Source of the DNA: Solenopsis invicta
Taxonomy: Eukaryota; Arthropoda; Insecta; Hymenoptera; Formicidae
Assembly (NCBI RefSeq): GCF_016802725.1
Contig: NC_052666.1
Location: 31,214,997-31,278,996, forward strand
Length of the DNA: 64,000 nt
Direction of reading: 5' to 3'
Shown here: one piece after another, positions 42,501 to 54,027 of the stretch
Numbering within the stretch: position 1 is the first letter of the stretch
Layout: every line of letters starts with the position of its first letter
Notes under the pieces: generated by a model
What the model saw: the letters and a program-made list of their open reading frames with translations, nothing else
The model's database searches: none
Told to the model about the DNA's origin: nothing
Made by a program: the position numbers and the translations under genes

Positions 42501-43166
42501 TTTAATCATAAATCTATAATTTTTTCTAATTCTAATTATTTTTTATTGGCTAAACTGTTGTCGATAATTATTATAGTGCAATTTACTTTTTAAATTTAAT
42601 TTAATTTTAAGAAAAAAAATTATACAATTGTTTTCGTTTCATTAGAAGAAATTATGCGTCGGCAGCAAATTGATTGAATTTTCACGATCCTCATTCGGAA
42701 AAAGAGCTGCGATCGCAAGAAAGTTTACCAAGAAGTGCAAATGTAATCTATTTTCTCCAATCGCTAATAGTAGATTATCGACATAGAAGTTTTAAGTAAT
42801 TGGGCTGATCTGACTTCCGGAAAGAACTTTCCTGTCGAATAATTGTGTCGCTTATTCAGATATCCATTTCGTTAATAACGATCTAGAATGCTCGCGCGTC
42901 TTTATCCAATCCAAGATTCTTGTTTTCTGCAAAGTTCCCTCGCACCCAAAGCAGCACATTTTATTTCTAATCTCGGCCAACAATTTATATTTGCGATTAT
43001 ATCACCAAATAGACAGTAGTAAAATTTAAATCGACATGAATTTGCTAGAGCACGACAGTCTGCGAAATAGCGAGCCATTCAACTGTCGCGAAAATCAGGT
43101 CTCCAAAAATATCGAGAAATTCAGGTACATTGCTTAATTTGCGGTGTAGATTGCGTTCATACTCAC

Positions 43167-43402
43167 AGATACGAGTCCTCCCGATCCCAGGATACTATCT
43201 CCGTCACAACGAAATAGCCGGAGGTGAGGGCGGTGGTGGTCGGTCTGCCGCTAGTTGCATTCGTAACCAGCACAACGTGTCGCCAATCGCTGCCGTTCTT
43301 CTGTTTCTGCGGTAATATTAGAAGGAACGACGTACCGTCCTCGCTGAATATAGGCGCTTCGAACTGCTCTACCCAGCCGTTTTCCTCGCCATACGAGAGT
43401 GC
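43167..43402 (-). CDS. Dpp10: DPP10/DPP6-like exon C (second copy of duplicated block)
   Basis: This exon is 236 nt: 78 codons plus CT, so the following intron is phase 2. The acceptor is TTTCCTAG before GCACTC and the donor is TCGTATCT before GTGAGTATG. It encodes ALSYGEENGWVEQFEAPIFS, then a segment with the order P-x-K-Q, RHVVLVTNATSG, TALTSGYFVVTEIVSWD and a final DSYL. This is the DPP propeller blade with the G-W-V...P-x-F-S-x-D-G pattern. The P-x-K-Q and L-T-S-G elements recall DPP10. There are two sequons (N-G-S and N-A-T). The exon contains no methionine codon in frame, so Met-based ORF searches miss it. It is identical to 23726-23961. Its CT remainder joins the A of the exon at 6999 to give Leu-Tyr-Tyr-Leu. 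Confidence 0.87.
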
Positions 43403-44902
43403 CTAGGAAAAATCAAATGTTCCCCGGTCAGCGAATTACGTTGTGTCAATTTAATTAAGTCGTTTCGACGTTCGTAAAGAAAAGGTTCCCTACTAACAAT
43501 AAAATCTTGCCATCGCGTCGATGAGAAATGTTAAGATATCTAAACCGAATGAGGTCCACACAATTTTCTTAATTTTTTTAAATTTTATTTGGTGATATTG
43601 AAATAAACTAAGTGAGAATAAAAACTTTACTTCAATTCAAATCACAGAAATAAAATATATTGTATACATGGAAAAGCAAACAAAAAAAATTTTTAACTTT
43701 CAGACATTGGGTCTTATTATTATATATTTATGAAGGCCCAAATCAAAAGTAAATTAAAAATAACAAAGAAACTAAACTTATCTTTTAAATCAATTTTAAA
43801 ATAATTATTAAACACAAAAACAAAATCCTTTAGAATTTAGACTTTAGTTTCGTTTTAACTAATGTTTTAATTTATGGATTTTTAGCCATTTGAGTTCAAT
43901 TTTAACTTCTCAAAGTTAGCATTGAAAACCATTATCCTCTAGTGTAAGTCTAACAAACAAGTAACAAGGGTCATACTAAAAAAATATACTTATTCCAAAA
44001 AAATCTACATGTGTATTTGTTAATTTCTATAGTTAAGAAATTGAATAACATTTTATTATAATAAACCGTAAAATAATGCATACTCAATAAACTTTACAGC
44101 AAATTTTTAGAAAAACGGTTTGTATAAGTTTTTCTTACACTAGGCGTTGCTGTCGGTTCTAATTCCTCAGCCCCTCTTTACATACTTTTTACTGATATCT
44201 TTTAGCATATTCTAGATGTAAAGTGCGTTTTAATTTAAACGCGGGCGTTTAACTAACCGTCTTCCCTATTCTTAAAACATTAAATCGATAAGTGTACTCT
44301 TCACGAGAAAATCTACAGTCAAAGTTTAACAAGTACATTAATAAAGTGATTCAGTAAAAACTCGTTTGCTCTTCCTCTTTAAAAACGTAAAAAAAATACA
44401 CGAATAGTTGAACATCGTAATTACAGTTTCTTAGAGTTGCTTCTTTTTTCCTCTGTACACATTTTAATTCGCATGTTTGACGTGAGGAAAAAAAAATTGC
44501 TTCACAAGAGAAGTATCTCTCGCGTTGCCAAGTTAATTTCATGCTTGTAACGCTAGATTAAATTTATCGTAGAATTTTGTAACGCGAAATCTTTACCGAT
44601 ACTTGAAATTTGTAACGTCGAAGTTCCCAGAGGGAACAGTCGCGAAAGACTCGTGCGAAACTGCGAATTAGCTGAGCCGCGGGCGAGCGAGCACTAATTA
44701 AAATACTATTGCCCAACTAAAGGAAGCCCTCTCTCGCCTAAATTAAGATTCACGAAAGCTCGGAGAAAGAGAACGAGGTAGAGAAAGAGAGAACGGAATT
44801 TCCATAAAGAGTACTATCAAACGAGTCTCTCGCTCGGACGCTCTGTGCCATATCTAGGAACGTAAAATTGTCTCTCGCGCGCGAAAATGAAGAAATACTT
44901 AC

Positions 44903-45142
44903 TGTCGTGCAATTTGGCAGCAGACTGCCGACGTCGCAAAGCTGGAAATACGCCCTGTTCTGCACCCGGTTCATCCAAGTCGCGTACACGAGACTGTCCG
45001 TGGGGAAGTCCACCGCCGACAGGATCCTTTCGGAGGTAGACAGCTCCAGCGGATGTTCGATCTCCACCAAAGTCACGTTACCCAACACCACCATGTCGAG
45101 ATCAACGCAAAATAGTTTGACTGTTGGATTCGTCGTGCCGCT
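44903..45142 (-). CDS. Dpp10: DPP10/DPP6-like exon B (second copy of duplicated block)
   Basis: This exon is 240 nt (80 codons), phase 0 at both ends. The acceptor is TTCTAG before AGCGGC and the donor is ACGACA before GTAAGTATT. It begins SGTTNPTVKLFCVDLD, which continues HYPK of the upstream exon exactly as in DPP family proteins (HYPK/PYPK, then a Gly, N-P-T/S and V/I). Later it carries VYATWMNRVQNRAYFQLCDV, the propeller strand around the conserved W-x-x-R-x-Q-N motif. N-V-T and N-C-T sequons suit an extracellular glycoprotein. The DNA is identical to 25462-25701. This copy lies directly downstream of exon A with no intervening exon, so it is the one that continues the reading frame from exon A. 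Confidence 0.87.
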
Positions 45143-48066
45143 CTAGAACGAGAAGACGGATTTCCCCGTGAAGATGGATCGACATTGAATATAACAAATG
45201 GAAAAGTTGCGGGATAATGGACGAAGAAAAGCGCGCGTACCAGTATAGGAAAGTATACGGTTCAATAGATCCGATAAGCGGGATAGATTCATCGCGCAGA
45301 AATATTATTTATATATAAAACATTTCCTTTTTTTTATTTGGTATAATAAAAGATTTAACAAGGCAATCTTGCAAAATGTCAAACACTGATTTCAGTGAAA
45401 CTTTATGTACACATAGGTTGCGTAAACAGAGATGGATTTACAAAATATCAATTGAGGTAGGAAAAGTTTTAAGATGAAATCAAAGATAGAGCATTTCTTA
45501 GTTATATCTCAAAAACTATTCGAGATATCAAAGATGTTTTATACAAAATTTTTTATTAAAATTACCTCTACTTATCCATGCCAATAATACTTTTAAAAAA
45601 TAATTTTCAAATCTTTTTTTTGAAACTTTTTAAAGTTTTTAAAGTAATAACTTTTTAAAAATACAATTTTTACAATTTTAACTTATATTATCACATTGAC
45701 TTATGCTTCGGTGGAATAAGGAACGTGAATCACAGTCTAAAATGAAATGTCATATAATGCTGGGGATTTTTCTGGCTCTTCGTTTACATATTATTGCGAT
45801 GAAGATGATTCAAAGCGTGAGCCGAAACATACGTAATTTTATAATTCATAAAAATATATAATATATGTAACAATTTATAAATATATTTACGCAGTCGTTA
45901 TCCGCGCTTGGCTTTTGTTTGCCGTGATTTTTGCAGCAAAATATAGTAATTTTTACTACAAAAGCTATTATAAATCAAATTTTTCATTGTTTTCTTCTTT
46001 TCTGCTAGTTTCAGGGCCAAAATTGAAGCATCCACGACCAAATTTTTTTTTTTAATAATTAGGAAAAAGAAAAGAAGAAACTTAAAGAAGGCTTCAGTCT
46101 TGTAAATTTCGATAACTTTTAGCTCGTATTATACAGCCGAAACATCCTTAAGTAACGTATGTGTATACAAGAGTTCACTAAAAGCAGAATTTGATACTTG
46201 AAGTTCCCTTGTTAAATCAATTTAGAGTGAAAGTTAAGATTTTTTGGCTGTAAGATGAGCTTCTATGACGATTTGACTTCGGATCATCGAGTAAACAGTT
46301 TTGCAAAAAACGTAAAGATTATCAGATATATATTTACAAGGAATATAATTCCCCTGTAAAATGCAGAGTTCTTGTTTGCAAGACTGTTTGCACGAGAGCG
46401 TTTTAATGAAATTGGAAACATAAATCTTCGATTCTCTGTGTCCACCATGGCTGTTCCTTCACTGATTACTTTAAGTGCATCTGAAAATCCTGTCGTCTTA
46501 ATACCGAAAGTTTTAATGACAATCTTATTTAATCCCGAGATACGAAGCGCCGTAATTGCTGTTCGCAGTGTGTATGCGTTTGTTCGACTTCGCGATATTC
46601 TACTAATATTAATTTGCTGACGTACATAGAGTCGGTTCTCTCTTGCCTCATCAAAAAGTAACGCAGTGCCGCTCGAGTCGAGCTTCAGCTGTTTGCTCGC
46701 AGCTTAAGGATGACTCTTGATTACGTTTTAGTAAATTCTAGAAATTTCTCGTTTTCCGCGAGGACCTAACTTCCTGCGAGACAGTAGCAAGTGACGTTAA
46801 TGACACGAAAGACGTGAAAACTTCATTATTTGATAAGCGTTCCTTGGTAACGAGGCGAACTTAATATAATTATTAATTTCCGGAATAAAGTTTCGTAAAA
46901 ATTTTAATTGAGTTATTTTACGTTACAAAAATTATGTCAAGTTGCATCAGCATTCTGGTTTGTACCTGTAACGCTGATTGAATAATTTTGCTAGTTAAAC
47001 TCGAAATATCTGCATTATTCGTTGATAGGTCATTTTTGTAAACTATGTATACATATAGTATATATGCATATATAACTCTGTATACTAATTGAATTCACAA
47101 TTTTATTCTCTATTATTTGAGCAATTAAAAAGAATTTTATAACGTCATTTCGATAAAATGCTGGATTTTTGAAATGGATGCAAATTTCGCATATTCCTCG
47201 CTTTTAATTCCTTTGTCGATAATAACGGTACTTTCTGGCACAAACGACGAATTTATGTCACGAGCTATTTCGACTCAACTCATATAATAACCCATTTTCA
47301 AATCATGAAATAAAATTATTCGATTCGCTCGGTCATATTTGCATTTTATTATAATTTCGAGAAAATTTGAAATTTCGCGCAAATGTAAATATTTATAAAA
47401 TAGACTCGTCTTTTTCACGATATATTTCCTCTTTAGCGTAAATAGATATTAACGACAATTCCATTTACTGCGGCCATCGCGCGAATAAAGCAAAATTGAC
47501 AGAACTTAGGTAAATAAAATTTACCGCATTTCTGTTAAAATGTCGCTTAAAGCGCAAGCTTTGAAGCACAATGCAGTCGCGAAAGAAATCCAGATAAATG
47601 TACTCGGGGAAAATGACAGAATGGCAGTTTGCGTATCAAGTAGAATGAATCACTCGGCTGACGAGACCGTGACTTTAATCCAAGTTTATGTACTTATGGA
47701 ATCGCATCTTTAAAAGGTGACGGCGCGGCGGCACTCGAAGTAAAACTGCACGTCAAACTTTGAATTCAATCGCGCTCGCCGAGAGGGAAATCGATTTGCC
47801 GTGAACTTTATTCCAGCGTACGCGAATCGGCAAAAAATCCACGGGGGCGCATTTGTCATAACCGGTATGGTCTCCATTTCGCCGATTGTGCGCTCGGTGT
47901 ATCGGAAAAATAATATGATTACCGTTGCAATCGCCTTTGGGAGATAACGCGATTCTCGTTATTTAATTTTTTCATCGTCGTGAAATTGTCATGAAAGTTT
48001 TCCATCATGAAAGCTTCTATCAATTTTACAATCTTGAAAAGTTTTAAATTTTTTAAAAATATATAG

Positions 48067-48248
48067 AGGAAGGTCGCCAATAATCGACGTACAACTTTGT
48101 TTTTAAATTGTAATTCTTAAACAAAAACTAAAAATAAAAAACTTTGAAAACATAAGTACAAACTAGGTGTCTTCTGTTAAATGATGATGATAGCAGTTTT
48201 TATGTAACATTGTTCTTTTCTTTTGCAATAATTAAAATATTCACAAAA
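48067..48248 (+). repeat. Interspersed repeat, diverged copy outside the duplicated block
   Basis: It shares ordered blocks with 7171-7335: aaaaactaaaaataaaa, aaacataagtaca, aactag and tgcaataatta. It abuts the inverted 235-bp repeat copy directly, so the two may belong to one composite element. Confidence 0.6.
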
Positions 48249-48482
48249 AATGTTACTTGAAGTGTTTTCTTTAATTTATTTATTAGTTATAAAAAAATTG
48301 ACAAATGTGACAAAATATACCTACATTCTGTAAAATATATGTCATTTTTTATTAGTTGGTATAGAAATAATATTTTTAGAAATAAAATTTTATTTCGTCG
48401 AATTTAAATAAAGATTTATTTCAGTGAAATAAACTTAATATTCTACAAGTAAAGTTTTAAGTATCTTTTTTTCGGTGTAGCT
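48238..48482 (-). repeat. Inverted fourth copy of the 235-bp repeat
   Basis: Read on the minus strand it gives gaaaaaaagatacttaaa, tttatttca, gaaataaaattttattt, tttttttataactaataaat and aagtaacatt in the same order as the tandem copies at 50318-51034. It is diverged by many substitutions but clearly homologous over its length. Confidence 0.7.
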
Positions 48483-50020
48483 TTGCTGTATGTAGCAACC
48501 AATCTATTTTTTTCTGTTTTTTTTTATAAGTATGAGATATATGAATTAAATAACGTATTAACTAATCTTTTATACATTTGTTGCTGTACGAAAAAAGTAT
48601 TCAAACTCTGATAAAATGAGCTTGAAAACTGAGGCAGTAATAAAAGTAGAATTCTATTTAAAACAATAATGAATTTAATTATAAACTGTTCAACATATTT
48701 TAAAATTATTGAAATTTCATTATACGGTTTAGTAAAAATATAATTAAACGTATTCGTTTTGTATTTTACTCTGTTTAAATTTTTTGAAAATTCTTTGAAA
48801 TACAATGTCCTATAACTGCCATGATTTTCAGGGTAAATCTGTTGAAAAATTTTATAAGAAATTCTCTCCATGTACAGTTTTCTTTTCTTTTCTTTTCCTG
48901 TAATAAAGTTAGCGTATTTAATTTTCTTTTCGTATTATAATTTCTAGTAGTTTTTGATGACAGGAAACATTAATTGTAAAAAAAATACATAGCTCTGTTA
49001 ATAAGAATTGAAAGTATTTAAATAAATGGAAATCTCAATACTCCGATTGAAGATCATTCCTGAGACTTATTTATCTTCTCCTTCCTGTACGTACCCGAGC
49101 GACTTTCCATCTTATGGATTGTCATACGAAGACAAAGATGTCATTCACAGGTTATACTAACGTCGGATATTTTTCCACACCGCGACTTTTTGTGACAGCG
49201 TCAATCGTGAGTCATAAAAAGACATTGAAAAATGCAAAGGTGCCACGCTCATGCTCCTCTCACCTTTTCAGGATGTAAACTTCGGTTAGATGGCTTTTCA
49301 TATCTCGGACGACGTAGCGCGGCGGCGCGGCGCGACACGAAGGTTCGCGAGGAGACAAAGTGAGAGAGACGTTTCTGAGAGACGCTCGGAATCGCTGCCC
49401 TTTAAAGTGACATTATGTTTTCCCCACGAAAAATTTCATTTTTCTCATATGCGCAAACGCCTTTTCATACAGGGAGACAATTAATTAAAAAACGACGGAT
49501 ATTAAAAATGTGAAATGTATCAGATAGCAGAAGTGTTATACATAAAACTTCCGCATTCAGGAAATATTACACGTAAAAACTATTTTACAATTTATTCGCT
49601 CAAATTCGTAGCAAAACAAAAAATTACGTTGAGATTTTCAATTATACTAAAAATCGAAACTAAATTTTTGAGCTACTATTATTTTTTTAATTTTACAATA
49701 AATTTTTCGATTAAAAATTTCACATAGAACTAACAAAATGCATAAAATCTATTTTACAATTTATTTGTGCATATAGCAAAATAAAAAATGCATAGATCTA
49801 TATTTACATATTCGAATATATTTGAAAACTAAATTGAATCCTCTAGTAATAGTTATTTTTTTAAATTTTGGCGCAAAATTTTTCAATAAAAATAATAATG
49901 TTAATAAAGATAAATTAAAAGTCGATGAATTAAAAATATGGCAACGTGCAAGAGAAAATATTTCTTTATCGTACGTAATGAAAACAATGGAGCAGTGGGA
50001 TAAAGCTCATATGTACTTAC

Positions 50021-50190
50021 TTTCGGATAGTGGATCGGTATCGCTGACGTGTATTGGAAAGTTAAGCTTCCGGGATATCCGTAAAATGGTATAGTCATTA
50101 TAGGAGTGCTCGAATCATCGAAGTAGCCGAAGACCAATTTAGTACCGCTCGGAGAAAACCAGAGCGCCTTGTTTGAGCTGAATACCTCCT
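50021..50190 (-). CDS. Dpp10: DPP10/DPP6-like exon A (beta-propeller, double-Glu segment)
   Basis: This is the most 5' exon recognised of a minus-strand gene of the S9B/DPP IV family. It is 170 nt long, two bases completing a codon plus 56 codons. It encodes EVFSSNKALWFSPSGTK and ends in PIHYPK. This matches the propeller segment of DPP4, DPP6 and DPP10 that carries the Glu-Glu-Val-Phe motif; in active DPP4 these glutamates bind the substrate amino terminus. The first Glu here needs a G from the previous exon, since the intron ends in ACAG and the exon opens with AG. The 3' edge is a strong donor, AAA followed by GTAAGTA, in phase 0. Family placement is secure. The choice of DPP10/6 (usually catalytically inactive Kv4 channel partners) over DPP4 rests on overall resemblance recalled from family knowledge. 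No upstream exon was found in the window. Confidence 0.85.
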
Positions 50191-50317
50191 CTGTAACATA
50201 ACAGATGTATAAAAGATTAGTTAACACATTATTTAATTCATAATTCTCGTATTTATAAAAAAAAACGTAGAGAAAAATAGATTAGTTTGATTAGTAGACA
50301 CAGCAAGGATATAATGA

Positions 50318-51034
50318 GAAAAAAATACTTAATAATTTACTCGTAGGATATAATGTTTATTTCATGAAATAAATTTTCACTTAAATCCGGTGAAATAAAA
50401 TTTTATTCCTAGCAAATAAACCATCTAATAAGAAAAATAAAATATACTTCACAGAAATGTATATTCGGCCATGGCAGTCAAATTTTTTTATAACTAATAA
50501 ATACCAAAGAAAATATTACAAGTAACATTTGCTTGCTAACACTTTGACTTTTTTTCTTAGTACACATAGAGAAAAAGATACTTAAAGGTTTATTTCGCAG
50601 AAATGAATATTTAAATACGGCGAAATAAAACTTTATTCCTGGGAAATAAACCATCTAATAAGAAAAAGGAGATATATTTTACAGAAATGTATATTCCGTC
50701 ATTACAATCAAATTTTTTTATAACTAATAAATATCGAAGAAAACGTCTCAAGTAACATTTGCTTGATAATATTTTTTTTATTAGTATACATAGAAAAAAA
50801 GATACTTAAAAATTTATTTGTTATGTTTATTTTTTTGAAACAAAGCTTATTTAAAACTAGCAAAATAAAATCTTATTCCTAGAAAATAAACCTAGGTAAT
50901 AAAAAAATAAGATATGTCCCATAAATATATACATGTATTCTATCATAATCAAATTTTTTTTATAACTAATAAAAGTAAAAAAAAATGTTACAAGTAACAT
51001 TTACTTCTGAATTTTTCGATTTTTTTCTCAGCTT
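50318..51034 (+). repeat. Three tandem copies of a roughly 235-bp repeat
   Basis: Units run at about 50318-50570, 50571-50799 and 50800-51034. Each has the order agatactta, tttattt, gaaataaaayttt, attcctagsaaataaacc, taataagaaaaa, aaatttttttataactaa and caagtaacatttgctt. Units 1 and 2 are closest and unit 3 is more diverged. The tandem lies just upstream of exon A in transcript terms, in non-coding DNA. It could be a small satellite-like array or nested insertions of one element. Confidence 0.8.
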
Positions 51035-52089
51035 GCTACGCAAAATTAAAAGTAGATTTGATGATATAACAAAAGAATTATGTGTTCGAAAGCAATTGCT
51101 ACTTAAAAATAATTGTAATTTTTTTGTTAATCAATAAAATCTGATTACATTGGTTATAAATGTTAAACATGATTTAATGGTATAGCAAAATAATTATAAT
51201 TGCTTTCAGACACAATTTCTTTGCAACTATCAAATCTGCTTAGTTATAAATGTTAAAACTTATGTAAGTTATAACTTTGCTGCTTTTTTCGTAAATATTT
51301 AGTGTAAAATATATGCAATTCAATTCTACAACTTTTTTCATAAATTTGAGGCAGTAAACGTTATTGCAAATATATGAGCATATAACTTGTAATAAGTTTA
51401 ATATCATTATTAGACGAAATGCGAATTTATGGGAGAAGGGGTGCGCTTTTCATTTCATCGTAAACCCATACTCCAGTCACCAAGTGCATTCTCGATGCAC
51501 TAGCGTGCACTAAATAAAGTGCAGAGAGACTCAAGTGATCCTCTGCTTTCTTCGCTCTTCGTCTTTTGTACTTTAACGCAAATGAAACCCATGAAAACTT
51601 GACAGAGAAAATGATTGTGGATGTTACGCGTGTATCTTGTCGGCTTTACGGTACCGTCGTATTTTTCTACAAGAGCTGCCGTTGGACCTCGCGACGTTTC
51701 GGCGCGGTGTCCCATGCGCTAATGACAAAGCGAGAAATTGCGACAATCATTTCGTTCTCATAAAGCTCAGGAACAAAGTTCATCGCGGGGCATTCCACTT
51801 GGCATAATTATAGAGCTCACCCCGCGTTCTCGCGTCCTTTTTTGTATTTTGCTAAATAAAACGTGAACGAGAGAGGAAGATACTTCTGATATTGGCAGTT
51901 TCACCTCATTTTTCTGCATGGTCGCGTAATAACCATCCCATCAAACTTGCACATATGTATGTTAACTTTAGGGCTGAAATACGTAGAGCGCACAAATTTT
52001 AATATGATGTGAAACTACGTAAGAACTAATAAAAAAATAAAAAAGGGCTTTAATTGCTTCCGCGTATTATCTATGTACAATTATAATTA

Positions 52090-52334
52090 CCCAGAAAAAA
52101 AGTTAATGTCAAATTAACAATTCATTGTTTCATATAAGCAAGAATATAAAATCTTCTTGGAAAAATTTACAATCTTAAACAGACATAATTTGCTTACATG
52201 AAGAAAATTTTTCTTTTCATGTAAGCAAATCATGTCAGTTTAAAATTATAAATTTTTCCAAGAAGATTTTATATTCTTGCTTATACATATGAAACAATGA
52301 ATTGTTGATTTAATACTAAAATTTTTTTCTGTAT
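52090..52334. mobile_element. Near-perfect palindromic fold-back element (about 245 bp MITE)
   Basis: The arms (about 52090-52208 and 52209-52334) are reverse complements over about 115 bases with few mismatches and a 3-4 base indel. Blocks present in both include aacaattcattgtttcata, aagcaagaatataaaatctt, cttggaaaaattta and ttgcttacatgaa. The outer ends are cagaaaaaaa on both arms, each preceded by TA within a few bases, as in Tc1/mariner-type MITEs. No coding capacity. If transcribed it would form a long hairpin. Confidence 0.8.
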
Positions 52335-53987
52335 ATAATCTTTAGTATCTTGTCTAATCTACAGAATTCCACCATTATTAAAAAAATAACCGAAAAATTA
52401 TTATAATAAGCCTTGTTATACTTTGGTATGTATCTTTGTTTACATTATAATACAAGATTTTTCTTTCATCGAGCTCTCTGCCAGCTAGGTTCGTTGAAAG
52501 TACGGTTGCTCCTATATTAATTTTGCGATAAGCACTCGATTAAAGAGCTCGCCGCGCGTCAAAGCACAATTTCTCGCAATGAGGGAAAGCGAGAAGTAAT
52601 CAAGATTCTCTCTTTGTAAACTTCACAAGAAAAGAAAGTTCAGTCCGAGACTATCCGGCGCATTGCATAATTATGAAGCTCGACCAGAGGCAAGCGGATG
52701 TACTTCCGCTTCCCCTTTCCCGTTATTGTGGGATAAATAAAGCGTTATCTGAATAATAGACTCGACTGAATAGTAGACTAAATTCCTGCATTTCAATACG
52801 CGTTTACCTCTCGCAAATTATGTTTTTAAAATGAAAGAAGTTCTTGATATGTACAAGTAGAAGGATTGTAAACCGAACTCGAAATCTTTGCCATTTTCAT
52901 TAACAAAGCGCCATTGGGAGATCCGCATTACTTCTTCAATTCGTGAGTTTAATTTATTTCACCAATCTGGTTTCTGTCTCTCCTTTGTATGCAGACAATC
53001 AAACAAGTTCAACTCGGCGCACAACACTATCTTAAAAAAATGGAATTTACTTAATCTGAATTTGCGTTAAAAAATGTCGGTGCAATTCATCTTAAAGAAT
53101 GAGAAAAGTATGAGAAATTATCACAATTCTTTTAACAATTATCTTTTACAATACAAAAAGGGTATCTTATTGGCCCTATCATGGATATCTCACTTCCGAT
53201 CATTTTTTCATCTGTTTAAAATAATTTAAAAAATCTCTAAAAAATTATGAACTGTTAAGTTTCTAGAGTAAATGTCTGTATAACTGGTTGGAAAAAATAA
53301 AATGTAACATAATTTAATTGCCTTCAAAATTTGGAAGGTACCTAGCTTCTATAGATAAAAATCGATCACGAAATATTCACGATTGGGCCTTAAAGATTAA
53401 CAAAAAAAAATTATTTCATTTGTATTTGTTTGCAATTTTATTTCGCGATAAAGACAAGGACAACGAAACAATTGACATCGATTCCGACTCAATGAATGCT
53501 GAAGGTGCATCTATATGTAAATTTCCCTTTGTTCATCGAACTCCCGTCTCAATAAACAAAGTGCAAACGCATGGAAAGGATCTCCTAGTTAGCGCCGATA
53601 CCGTCTTTTTTCCGCATGTTGCAAATAAGGATCCCCGACAAAGGGAGACCCGCACTGTCGACGGTTCGAGGGAAAATCGCTGATGTAATAAGCGTCGAGT
53701 TCATAGAGCGTGCAGGAACGTCGGAAAGGAGCCGGACGAGCTGCGAAGGAACCGAGCGGAAACTCTTTATTTCGTTTCCTTTCGAAAGAGGGAAGAGAAG
53801 CCTTTCGGCTCACGGACGCAGTAGGACGTAAATATCCAGTATTCAAGCTGCGAGGAGCGCAACGTTATCACGTGAGTGAGAGAGAACGAACAGGCGCAAG
53901 GGGAAGAAGACGGAATTAAACCCAAATTATAACCCCACGGTGCATGTACTCGAAATGAAGGTTTGTAAAAGGTAAAAGAAATTATCG

Positions 53988-53989
<2 letters not shown>

Positions 53990-54025
<36 letters not shown>
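53990..54025 (+). repeat. (TA)n microsatellite
   Basis: An uninterrupted TA array of about 36 bases in AT-rich non-coding DNA. Confidence 0.97.

Positions 54026-54027
<2 letters not shown>

Larger units (their letters stand above)
26581..43166 (-). other. Duplicate of intron C-D (copy 2)
   Basis: This repeats 7142-23725 with the same CpG-rich patches, transposable element and minisatellite. The one divergent patch is at 33280-33623. No exon was seen beyond those listed. If the duplication is false, this stretch has no separate existence in the genome. Confidence 0.75.
26581..46008 (+). repeat. 19.4 kb duplicated block, copy 2
   Basis: This is the second direct copy of 7142-26567. It starts at the first base after the N run and continues without a break into unique sequence after 46008. 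It carries the exon B and C copies that sit next to exon A. All intronic elements of copy 1 reappear here at the same relative positions, including the terminal-inverted-repeat element (36413-37552), the 16-bp minisatellite (39440-39584) and the CpG-rich patches. Confidence 0.95.
45143..50020 (-). other. Intron A-B of the DPP-like gene
   Basis: A 4878 bp phase 0 intron. Positions 45143-46008 are also present in the first block and the remainder is unique. It contains a CpG-rich patch near 49290-49400, the diverged repeat at 48067-48248 and an inverted copy of the 235-bp repeat at 48238-48482. No exon was recognised. Confidence 0.75.

Noticed and set aside
7142..46008. Reading the 19.4 kb repeat as a genuine recent segmental duplication with exon-cassette evolution
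   Set aside because: Near-complete identity including fast-changing repeats, boundaries exactly at an N run, and phase-incompatible exon order make an assembly artefact more likely. Read data would decide.
53318..53683. 121-codon plus-strand open frame
   Set aside because: Starts at TTG, with no domain and no splice or promoter context. Probably chance.
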